A stretch of 11,402 bases of DNA from the NCBI GenBank assembly GCA_019420045.1, contig JAHZHY010000227.1, forward strand, positions 28,890 through 40,291. The letters are read 5' to 3'. Below are positions 6,191 to 11,402 of this stretch, one piece after another. Each line of letters begins with the position of its first letter. The first letter of the stretch is position 1. Both the position numbers and the translations under genes were made by a program. Origin of the DNA: Clostridiales bacterium (GTDB lineage: Bacteria; Bacillota; Clostridia; Oscillospirales; Butyricicoccaceae). The notes below the pieces were generated by a model. That model was given only the letters and a program-made list of their open reading frames with translations. It was not told the origin of the DNA and searched no databases.

Positions 6191-6197
6191 CCTCCTT
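6191..6197 (-). promoter_or_regulatory. Ribosome binding site deciding a TTG start
   Basis: AAGGAGG on the minus strand is 8 bases from the TTG at 6182. It is among the best ribosome binding sites in the window and argues against any start further upstream. Confidence 0.7.
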
Positions 6198-6265
6198 GTT
6201 TCTCGTGAAACTTTTTGATGGAGCCAGGGCAGTCCTGTCCCAGGCCCCAAAGCCATTACAATGAC

Positions 6266-6292
6266 AGCATATGCCGCAGCAGCACTCCCTGT
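6266..6292 (-). promoter_or_regulatory. Possible sigma-K-like sporulation promoter for the Cys-rich protein gene
   Basis: The minus strand has CATATGCT (6266-6273), which matches the -10 pattern CATAnnnT. AC at 6291-6292 is 17 bases upstream, as expected for the very short sigma-K -35. No good sigma-A promoter is visible on this strand between 6183 and 6402. The -35 carries little information, so this is suggestive only. Confidence 0.35.
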
Positions 6293-6319
6293 GCCTCCCA
6301 AGGCTTTTTTGCCATATAT

Positions 6320-6335
6320 CGGAACAAATGTTTGC
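6320..6335 (+). promoter_or_regulatory. LexA operator (SOS box)
   Basis: CGGAACAAATGTTTGC contains GAAC-N4-GTTT, one base away from the Bacillus/Clostridium SOS palindrome GAAC-N4-GTTC. It overlaps the -35 hexamer of the lexA promoter, the classic place for autorepression by LexA. Confidence 0.82.
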
Positions 6336-6360
6336 CCTGTCCTGTGTTTTATGGTATACT
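6332..6360 (+). promoter_or_regulatory. Sigma-A promoter of lexA-recG
   Basis: -35 TTGCCC (6332-6337), 17 bases, -10 TATACT (6355-6360) preceded by TGG, an extended -10. Transcription should start near 6367, about 36 bases before the lexA ATG. Confidence 0.85.
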
Positions 6361-6402
6361 ATATACAATTCTATGCCATAGACCATCCCTTGAGGTGATC
6401 CC

Positions 6403-6993
6403 ATGAAAAAACTCAGTCCCATGCGACAGAAGATTCTGGACTATATTTCCCGCTATACCGATGAAAATGGCTATCCTCCCGCCGTGCGGGAAATCTGCCA
6501 GGCGGTGGGGCTCCGATCCCCCTCCACCGTCCACTCCCATCTGAAGATCCTGCAGGAAGGGGGATTTTTGGACAAAGGTGAGGGCCGCACCCGGTCCATC
6601 ACCCTGAAAAACCATCCCACCGGTGTGAAAAAGATCCCGGTGCTGGGAGTGGTTACCGCCGGCCAGCCCATCCTGATGCAGGAGGATATTCTGGGCTACA
6701 TCCCCTTTGAATACCACAGCGGGGAATATTTTGCCCTGCGGGTCCGGGGCGACAGCATGATCGGAGCCGGTATCCTGGATGGAGACGATGTGATCGTCCG
6801 CCGTCAGGACACCGCCGATCAAAAGGCCATCGTGGTGGCCATGCTGGAGGACGAGGCCACCGTCAAGCGGCTGGACAAATCCAATGGCCATGTGCGCCTG
6901 CTGCCGGAAAACCCTGCCTATGAGCCCATTGATGGGGACGACGCTCAGATCCTGGGCCTGGTGGTGGCAGTCTACCGCCAGTATCACAGCTAG
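6403..6993 (+). CDS. lexA: LexA repressor, SOS-response regulator and self-cleaving protease
   Basis: Transcriptional repressor of the DNA-damage response; binding to RecA filaments triggers its self-cleavage. The protein is 196 residues, a normal LexA length. Residues 1-65 form the winged helix-turn-helix (SPMRQKILDYISRY, then PPAVREICQAVGLRSPSTVHSHL). The cleavage bond is A86-G87 in GVVTAGQPI. The catalytic dyad is S118 (GDSM, 117-120) and K155 (ATVKR, 152-156). All required residues are present. The start ATG at 6403 has a GAGGTGAT ribosome binding site. An SOS box covers its own -35 hexamer, so it is autoregulated. recG follows after 8 bases, so the two form one operon. Confidence 0.98.
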   Translation: MKKLSPMRQKILDYISRYTDENGYPPAVREICQAVGLRSPSTVHSHLKILQEGGFLDKGEGRTRSITLKNHPTGVKKIPVLGVVTAGQPILMQEDILGYIPFEYHSGEYFALRVRGDSMIGAGILDGDDVIVRRQDTADQKAIVVAMLEDEATVKRLDKSNGHVRLLPENPAYEPIDGDDAQILGLVVAVYRQYHS

Positions 6994-7001
6994 GTGTTCC
7001 C

Positions 7002-9032
7002 ATGAGCCATCTCACAGACGATATCCGCACCCTGCGGGGTGTGGGGGAGAAAAAGGCCCAGCTTTTTCACAAGCTGGGCCTTTTCACCCTGAAAGACTGC
7101 CTGGAACACTTTCCCAGGGAATATGAGGACCGCAGCCGCTTTTATCCCATCGCTCAGGCCCCTGTGGGGGAAAATTGCTGCATTCTGGCCACCGTGGCCC
7201 AACCCCCTTCCACCCGGCTGATCCGCAAAGGACTGAGTATCACCAAACTGCGGGCCTTTGACGAAAGCGGCCAGATCGATCTGGTATATTTTAACCAGCC
7301 CTATCTGGGCTCTCAGCTGCACCAAGGGGAGGAATACGCCTTTTTCGGAAAAATGGAGGGAACACTGCTGAAAAAGCAGCTGACCAATCCTCAATTTGAA
7401 CCGGCGGGGCGGGGGATGATCACCGGGCGATTGCTGCCGGTCTACCGTCTCACCGGCGGGCTGTCCCGCACGCTGATGCTCCAGGCCACCTCCCAGGCCA
7501 TCCAGTATACCGACGAGCTCACCGAAAGCCTGGATGAGGAGATCCGCCAGCAATATGACCTGTGCCACATCCGCTATGCCTATGAAAACATCCACTATCC
7601 CATCCACCAGGAGGCTCTGGAAGAGGCCCGGAAACGGGTGATTTTTGAGGAGTTCTTTCAGTTTGCCTGCGGCTTGCAGCTGATGGGGCAGCAGAATATC
7701 ACCGCCCGGGGCATTGGGCTGACCTGGTATCCCCCAGAGGAATTCTACCAGGTTCTTCCTTTTTCTCCCACCGGCGCCCAGCGTCGGGCCGTGGCCGAAG
7801 CCTTCGCCGACATGACAGGAGGCAAACGGATGAGCCGCCTGGTGCAGGGGGATGTGGGCAGCGGCAAAACCATGGTGGCCGCCGCCTGTCTGTGGCTGGC
7901 TGCCAAAAACGGAATGCAGGGGGCGCTGATGGCCCCCACCGAGCTTCTGGCCCGGCAGCATTACGAATCCCTCCAGCCCCTGATGGAGCAATGCGGCATC
8001 TCCTGCGCTCTGCTCACCGGCTCCACACCCAAAAAGCAGCGGGAAACCATGCTGGAAAAGTTGCGTCAAGGGGGGATCTCAGTTCTCATCGGCACCCATG
8101 CCCTCATCGAAAACAATGTGGTCTTTTGCCGTCCGGCCCTGACCATCACCGATGAGCAGCACCGCTTCGGCGTGCAGCAGCGGCAGCTTTTGTGGGACAA
8201 AGGGGCGGACACCCATTCCCTTGTGATGAGCGCTACGCCCATTCCCCGCACCCTGGCCCTGATGCTCTACGGCGATTTGCAGGTGTCGGTGCTGGACGAA
8301 CTGCCCCCGGGACGCAAACGGGTGGAGACCTACGCCGTTCCCCCAAGCTATCGTCCTCGGCTGGATGCCTTTATCCAAAAACAGGTGCAGGAAGGGGGAC
8401 AGGTGTACATCGTCTGTCCTCTCATCGAAACCGAAGAAGGGGAGGACGAACGACAATCGGCGGTGGCCTATGCCAAAGCACTGCAGCAGCGGATTCCCCA
8501 GGTGTCCATCGGCCTGATGCACGGCAAGCTGAAAAGCCGGGAAAAGGAACAGGTGATGGAGGATTTCGTCCAGGGAAAGATCCAGGTACTAGTGAGCACC
8601 ACCGTGATCGAAGTGGGCGTCAATGTGCCCCGGGCCTCCCTGATGATCGTGGAGGACGCCGACCGGTTCGGCCTGTCCCAGCTCCACCAGCTGCGGGGCC
8701 GGGTGGGCCGGGGAGACCGGCAGTCCTATTGCGTTCTGGTGTCAGCCAGCAAAAGCGCCAAAACACAGGAGCGGCTGCGGGTGATGACAAAGTGCCATGA
8801 CGGTTTCCGCATCGCCGAAGCCGATCTGAAGCTGCGGGGACCGGGAGACTTCTTCGGCGACCGGCAGCACGGCCTGCCGGAGTTCAAGATCGCCGATCTG
8901 TCCCAGGATGTATCCCTTTTGCAAAATGCCCAGCAGGCGGCCCAAAAGGTATTGCGGCAGGACCCGGACCTTTCTTCCCATCCTCTTCTGCTGGAAAAGG
9001 TAAAACAGCTTTTTCACCGGGCCCAACAATAA
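7002..9032 (+). CDS. recG: ATP-dependent DNA helicase RecG
   Basis: Superfamily 2 DNA translocase that remodels stalled replication forks and branched recombination intermediates. The protein is 676 residues, the full family length. The N-terminal wedge/OB domain (about 1-240) includes an early LRGVGEKKAQLFHKLGL element and an OB-fold region near 53-140. Helicase motifs: Walker A GDVGSGKT (283-290), APTELLARQH (311-320), motif II DEQH (384-387, followed by RFGVQQR), motif III SATPIPRT (410-417), and motif VI LHQLRGRVGRG (561-571). The RecG-specific C-terminal block with LKLRGPGDFFGDRQHG (609-624) is intact. It starts 8 bases after the lexA stop and no promoter is seen between them, so it should be induced with lexA in the SOS response. 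A strong terminator follows at 9054. Confidence 0.98.
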   Translation: MSHLTDDIRTLRGVGEKKAQLFHKLGLFTLKDCLEHFPREYEDRSRFYPIAQAPVGENCCILATVAQPPSTRLIRKGLSITKLRAFDESGQIDLVYFNQPYLGSQLHQGEEYAFFGKMEGTLLKKQLTNPQFEPAGRGMITGRLLPVYRLTGGLSRTLMLQATSQAIQYTDELTESLDEEIRQQYDLCHIRYAYENIHYPIHQEALEEARKRVIFEEFFQFACGLQLMGQQNITARGIGLTWYPPEEFYQVLPFSPTGAQRRAVAEAFADMTGGKRMSRLVQGDVGSGKTMVAAACLWLAAKNGMQGALMAPTELLARQHYESLQPLMEQCGISCALLTGSTPKKQRETMLEKLRQGGISVLIGTHALIENNVVFCRPALTITDEQHRFGVQQRQLLWDKGADTHSLVMSATPIPRTLALMLYGDLQVSVLDELPPGRKRVETYAVPPSYRPRLDAFIQKQVQEGGQVYIVCPLIETEEGEDERQSAVAYAKALQQRIPQVSIGLMHGKLKSREKEQVMEDFVQGKIQVLVSTTVIEVGVNVPRASLMIVEDADRFGLSQLHQLRGRVGRGDRQSYCVLVSASKSAKTQERLRVMTKCHDGFRIAEADLKLRGPGDFFGDRQHGLPEFKIADLSQDVSLLQNAQQAAQKVLRQDPDLSSHPLLLEKVKQLFHRAQQ

Positions 9033-9053
9033 AAATCCATTCTTTATCACCAT

Positions 9054-9084
9054 CAAAAAAAGTGGCCAACGGCCACTTTTTTTG
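9054..9084. terminator. Terminator after recG, GTGGCC core
   Basis: A 14-bp perfect stem (9054-9067 with 9071-9084) around loop AAC ends in seven T. The core GTGGCC/GGCCAC with flanking A and T runs is the same stem as at 4206-4234, differing in the loop. It begins 22 bases after the recG stop. Confidence 0.93.
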
Positions 9085-9112
9085 TATCATTGCCCTTTTC
9101 CGGCATATACTA
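9084..9112 (+). promoter_or_regulatory. Possible forespore (sigma-G-like) promoter for the spoVA genes
   Basis: TGTATC-like -35 (GTATC at 9084-9088) and TATACTA at 9106-9112 are 17 bases apart. The second element differs by one base from the sigma-G pattern CATnnTA, and spoVA genes are sigma-G dependent in Bacillus. The same -10 could be read as sigma-A TATACT with a poor -35. The -35 overlaps the U-tract of the recG terminator. Confidence 0.4.
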
Positions 9113-9156
9113 CCGGCAAGAAAACGAGCCGGTGCGCCGGCAGAAAGGGTTTTTTC

Positions 9157-9594
9157 ATGGATATCACCAACCAAGAATATAAAAAGCTTTATCAAAAAGC
9201 CTCCCCGCCCTCGCCTTTGCTGAAAGACGCCTTTCTGGCCTTTCTCACAGGGGGCGCCATCTGCACCCTGGCCCAGTTCATCCGCAATTTCCTACTGAGC
9301 CAGGGTCTGGATGAAAAGGCAGCCGGAGCATCTCTTTCCATCATCCTGGTGTTTCTGGGCGTGCTGCTCACCGATTTGGCCATCTATCCCAAAATCGCCA
9401 AATTCGCCGGAGCGGGCACCATTGTCCCCATCACCGGCTTTGCCAATTCCATCGCCGCCCCGGCCCTGGAATACAAAACCGAAGGCCTGGTGCTGGGCAC
9501 CTGCGTCAAGATGTTCACCATTGCCGGGCCGGTGCTGGCCTGCGGCCTGACGGCTTCGGTGATCTACGGCCTGATCTATTATATTTTTGCGTAA
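9157..9594 (+). CDS. spoVAC: Stage V sporulation protein AC, membrane component of the SpoVA dipicolinate channel
   Basis: Integral membrane protein of the spore inner membrane. SpoVA proteins move calcium-dipicolinate into the forespore and release it at germination; SpoVAC can act as a mechanosensitive channel in Bacillus. The 145-residue protein starts at the ATG at 9157 (AGAAAGGG about 8 bases upstream); the longer open frame from 9082 would start inside the recG terminator. MDITNQEYKKLYQKASPPSPLLKD is the typical N-terminus. Hydrophobic segments lie at about 24-46, 58-76, 86-104 and 112-143. The family motif KFAGAGTIVPITGFANSIA (82-100) is present and is echoed in SpoVAE. It is the first gene of a compact spoVAC-D-E operon. 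Confidence 0.96.
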   Translation: MDITNQEYKKLYQKASPPSPLLKDAFLAFLTGGAICTLAQFIRNFLLSQGLDEKAAGASLSIILVFLGVLLTDLAIYPKIAKFAGAGTIVPITGFANSIAAPALEYKTEGLVLGTCVKMFTIAGPVLACGLTASVIYGLIYYIFA

Positions 9595-9607
9595 AGGGGG
9601 TGGAAAT

Positions 9608-10624
9608 ATGAAAAAAACAGGGAACACCTATTGCTTTCAGGACCCGCCCCGGGTGCTGGCCTATGCCTCGGTGGTGGGCAAAAAGGAAGGGGAAGGCCCT
9701 CTGTCCCGAGATTTTGACTATATCAGCGACGACAACACCTTTGGAGAACAAACCTGGGAAAAGGCAGAAAGCCGGATGATGTCCATGGCCCTGGAGCGGG
9801 CCCTTTCCAAAGCCCATCTGCCCCCTTCCCAGCTGGGGTGCATCCTGGGCGGCGATCTTCTCAACCAGTGCATTGGTACCACCTTTGCCCTGCGGCCCAC
9901 CAATGTGCCCTTTCTAGGGCTATATGGGGCCTGCTCCACCATGGCGGAAGGGCTGCTGGTGGCTTCCTGCCTGGTGGAAAGCGGATTCGAGCAAACGGCC
10001 TGTGCCATCACCTCTTCCCACTTCTGTTCCGCTGAGCGGCAATACCGCTATCCTTTGGAATACGGCGGCCAGCGTCCCCAGACGGCTCAGTGGACGGCCA
10101 CCGCCTCCGGGGCAGTGGTGCTGCAAAAAGGAGGCATGGGGGTGCGCATCACCCACGCCACCCCCGGCCGGATCGCCGACCCTGGCGTAACCAGCCAAGC
10201 TAATATGGGCGCCGCCATGGCCCTGTCGGCCTACGAAACTATCAGCCGCTTTTTCCAGGACACCCACACCGGACCTTCCCAGTATGATCTCATCGTCACA
10301 GGGGATCTGGGGAAGGTGGGGCATCAGATCGTCATCGACCTGTTTCAGAGGGACGGCATCGATATGCGCCCCACTTATGACGACTGCGGCCTTTTGCTCT
10401 ATGACGGCAGCCAGGATGTCCATGCCGGCGGCTCGGGCTGTGGCTGTTCGGCGGCAGTGCTTTGCTCCTATATCCTCAAAGCCATGGAACAGGGGATTTT
10501 CCGCAAGGTGCTGTTCTGCGGCACCGGCGCCCTTCTGAGTCCCACTTCCTGCAACCAGGGTCAAAGTATCCCTGGGATCTGTCATCTTGTTTGTTTGGAG
10601 GCCGATGAAAAATGGAATATGTAA
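9608..10624 (+). CDS. spoVAD: Stage V sporulation protein AD, dipicolinate-binding component
   Basis: Peripheral protein of the SpoVA complex that binds dipicolinic acid. The protein is 338 residues, the normal SpoVAD length, with the thiolase-like fold of the family. Recognisable parts are CFQDPPRVLAYASVVGKKEGEGPL (residues 9-32), YGACSTMAEGL (106-116, Cys 109 at the place of the thiolase nucleophile), SSHFCSAERQYRYPLEYGGQRP (136-157), and GGSGCGCSA (274-282). The ATG at 9608 is preferred over 9587 because AAAGGGGGTGG lies 5 to 10 bases before it and the sequence matches family N-termini. It starts 13 bases after spoVAC and overlaps spoVAE by 13 bases, so the three are translated together. 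Confidence 0.97.
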   Translation: MKKTGNTYCFQDPPRVLAYASVVGKKEGEGPLSRDFDYISDDNTFGEQTWEKAESRMMSMALERALSKAHLPPSQLGCILGGDLLNQCIGTTFALRPTNVPFLGLYGACSTMAEGLLVASCLVESGFEQTACAITSSHFCSAERQYRYPLEYGGQRPQTAQWTATASGAVVLQKGGMGVRITHATPGRIADPGVTSQANMGAAMALSAYETISRFFQDTHTGPSQYDLIVTGDLGKVGHQIVIDLFQRDGIDMRPTYDDCGLLLYDGSQDVHAGGSGCGCSAAVLCSYILKAMEQGIFRKVLFCGTGALLSPTSCNQGQSIPGICHLVCLEADEKWNM

Positions 10625-10968
10625 GAGCCTTTCTCACCGCCGGGGTGATCTGCGCCATCAGCCAGGTGCTCATCGACCGGACCAAGCTGACCCCCGGCCG
10701 GATTCTGGTGACCTTTGTGGTGCTGGGGGTCATTCTCACCGGCATCGGTGTTTATGAGCCGGTGGTAAAATTCGGTGGGGCCGGAGCCACCGTGCCCCTT
10801 CTGGGCTTTGGCTACACCATGGCCGAAGGGGTGAAGGAAGCCATCGCCCAGCGGGGATTTCTGGGGGTCTTCACCGGCGGTCTCACCGCCACAGCCGGCG
10901 GCATTGCCGCTGCCGTGGTTTTTTCCTTGATCGGCGCGCTGATCTTCAAAAGCCGGGACCGGTCCTAA
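10612..10968 (+). CDS. spoVAE: Stage V sporulation protein AE (SpoVAEb type), membrane component
   Basis: Small integral membrane protein of the SpoVA channel, 118 residues, a normal length for SpoVAEb. Three to four hydrophobic segments lie at about 4-22, 32-52, 57-70 and 86-112. The motif KFGGAGATVPLLGFGYTMAEG (residues 53-73) parallels the SpoVAC motif at 82-100, and both belong to the same SpoVA family. The ATG overlaps the spoVAD end by 13 bases, and GGAGG lies 10 bases upstream inside spoVAD, which points to translational coupling. A terminator follows immediately, so no spoVAF or ger gene is on this transcript. Confidence 0.95.
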   Translation: MEYVRAFLTAGVICAISQVLIDRTKLTPGRILVTFVVLGVILTGIGVYEPVVKFGGAGATVPLLGFGYTMAEGVKEAIAQRGFLGVFTGGLTATAGGIAAAVVFSLIGALIFKSRDRS

Positions 10969-10996
10969 CAGGGGAGGGGAAACCCTCCCCTGTTTT
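10968..10996 (+). terminator. Terminator of the spoVA operon
   Basis: An 11-bp perfect stem (10968-10978 with 10983-10993) is closed by a GAAA tetraloop and followed by TTTT, starting inside the spoVAE stop codon. Confidence 0.9.
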
Positions 10997-10997
10997 G

Positions 10998-11026
10998 TTG
11001 TGGAAAAAAGGGATTTTTGCTATACT
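10998..11026 (+). promoter_or_regulatory. Sigma-A promoter for the thioesterase gene
   Basis: -35 TTGTGG (10998-11003), 17 bases, -10 TATACT (11021-11026) preceded by TGC, an extended -10. Transcription would start near 11033; the AAGGAG ribosome binding site ends 8 bases before the ATG at 11059. Confidence 0.8.
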
Positions 11027-11058
11027 TTCTTTACACACCACAAAAAGGAGACAACACC

Positions 11059-11402
11059 ATGCTGAAAACAGGACTGACCCATGAGACAACGGTAAAAGTG
11101 GAAGAAAACATGACGGCTGGCGCCCTGCGGCCCGGGCTGGTTCCGGTTCTTGCCACACCGGTGCTGCTGGCCATCATCGAAAATACCTGCTATGAATGTG
11201 TGATGGATCATCTGGATAGGGGACAGACCACCGTGGGCACCGGCGTCAACATCACCCATGAGGCCCCCACACCAGTGGGAATGACTGTGACCGCTTCCTG
11301 CCGCCTGAAAGAAGTGGAAGGCCGCCGCCTGGTTTTTCAGATCGAAGTGAAGGATGAGCAAGAGATCGTCAGCCGGGGAGAGCACGAGCGCTTCGTTGTG
11401 GA
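11059..11402 (+). CDS. FlK-like hotdog-fold acyl-CoA thioesterase (partial, 3' end outside window)
   Basis: Cytoplasmic thioesterase-superfamily protein that should hydrolyse an acyl-CoA; the substrate is not determined. The first 114 residues are present, of an expected 130-140. The pattern LATPVLLAIIE (31-41), VGTGVNITHEAPTPVGMTVTA (59-79) and GEHERFVV (107-114) is that of the fluoroacetyl-CoA thioesterase group. The catalytic triad known for FlK (Thr42, Glu50, His76) appears as T33, E41 and H67, with identical spacings of 8 and 26 residues. Most relatives in gut Clostridia are simply annotated as thioesterases, so the specific fluoroacetate role should not be assumed. It has its own promoter and is not part of the spoVA operon. 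Confidence 0.9.
   Translation, partial: MLKTGLTHETTVKVEENMTAGALRPGLVPVLATPVLLAIIENTCYECVMDHLDRGQTTVGTGVNITHEAPTPVGMTVTASCRLKEVEGRRLVFQIEVKDEQEIVSRGEHERFVV

Noticed and set aside
6183..6422. Extension of the Cys-rich protein to the ATG at 6422
   Set aside because: The added 80 residues would overlap the lexA start, promoter and SOS box and are out of character (CCCGICCHC run followed by no domain); the TTG at 6182 has a far better ribosome binding site.
6990..8069. Minus-strand 359-codon open frame opposite recG
   Set aside because: Antisense shadow of recG; His/Gly/Gln-rich and without any motif.
9082..9156. 25-residue N-terminal extension of SpoVAC
   Set aside because: It would begin inside the recG terminator and promoter region; the ATG at 9157 has a ribosome binding site and gives the family N-terminus.

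Overview
The window looks like a chromosomal segment of a fairly GC-rich, endospore-forming Firmicute, most likely an Oscillospiraceae-type Clostridia. The main evidence is a spoVAC-spoVAD-spoVAE cluster (spore germination and dipicolinate channel), a lexA gene with a Bacillus/Clostridium-type SOS box, AGGAGG ribosome binding sites, sigma-A promoters of the extended -10 type, and many U-tract hairpin terminators. The taxonomic placement is inferred from gene content and composition; no search was run.

Layout, left to right. Positions 1-529 are the 3' end of aspS (aspartyl-tRNA synthetase), closed by a strong terminator. Positions 636-1199 are a monocistronic unit for a 160-residue, four-helix membrane protein of unknown role, convergent with the next unit and separated from it by one perfect bidirectional terminator (1211-1240). 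On the minus strand, cls (cardiolipin synthase, GTG start at 3949) and a metal-dependent amidohydrolase (start at 2419) probably form one transcript from an extended -10 promoter at 3986-3994. Positions 3995-4385 hold no convincing gene but five back-to-back hairpins, the most structured non-coding stretch in the window. Further along the minus strand, a 238-residue Cys/Pro-rich protein with a TTG start (5466-6182) is followed after 3 bases by a GT2 glycosyltransferase with C-terminal TPR-like repeats (4386-5462). Divergent from that pair, lexA (6403-6993) and recG (7002-9032) form an SOS-controlled operon whose -35 box is covered by a LexA site. After a terminator come spoVAC, spoVAD and spoVAE (9157-10968), then a terminator and a monocistronic start of a FlK-like hotdog thioesterase that runs off the right edge.

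How the parts fit together. lexA-recG links SOS sensing with branched-DNA remodelling. SpoVAC/D/E belong to the dipicolinate transport machinery of spores. The Cys-rich protein plus glycosyltransferase pair is the least explained part: its C-terminal half reads like the beta jelly-roll tail of collagen-like spore or surface proteins, and a sigma-K-like promoter lies upstream. A glycosylated spore-surface or otherwise modified Cys-rich protein is therefore a reasonable hypothesis. The hairpin cluster at 4098-4305 is the second thing to look at.
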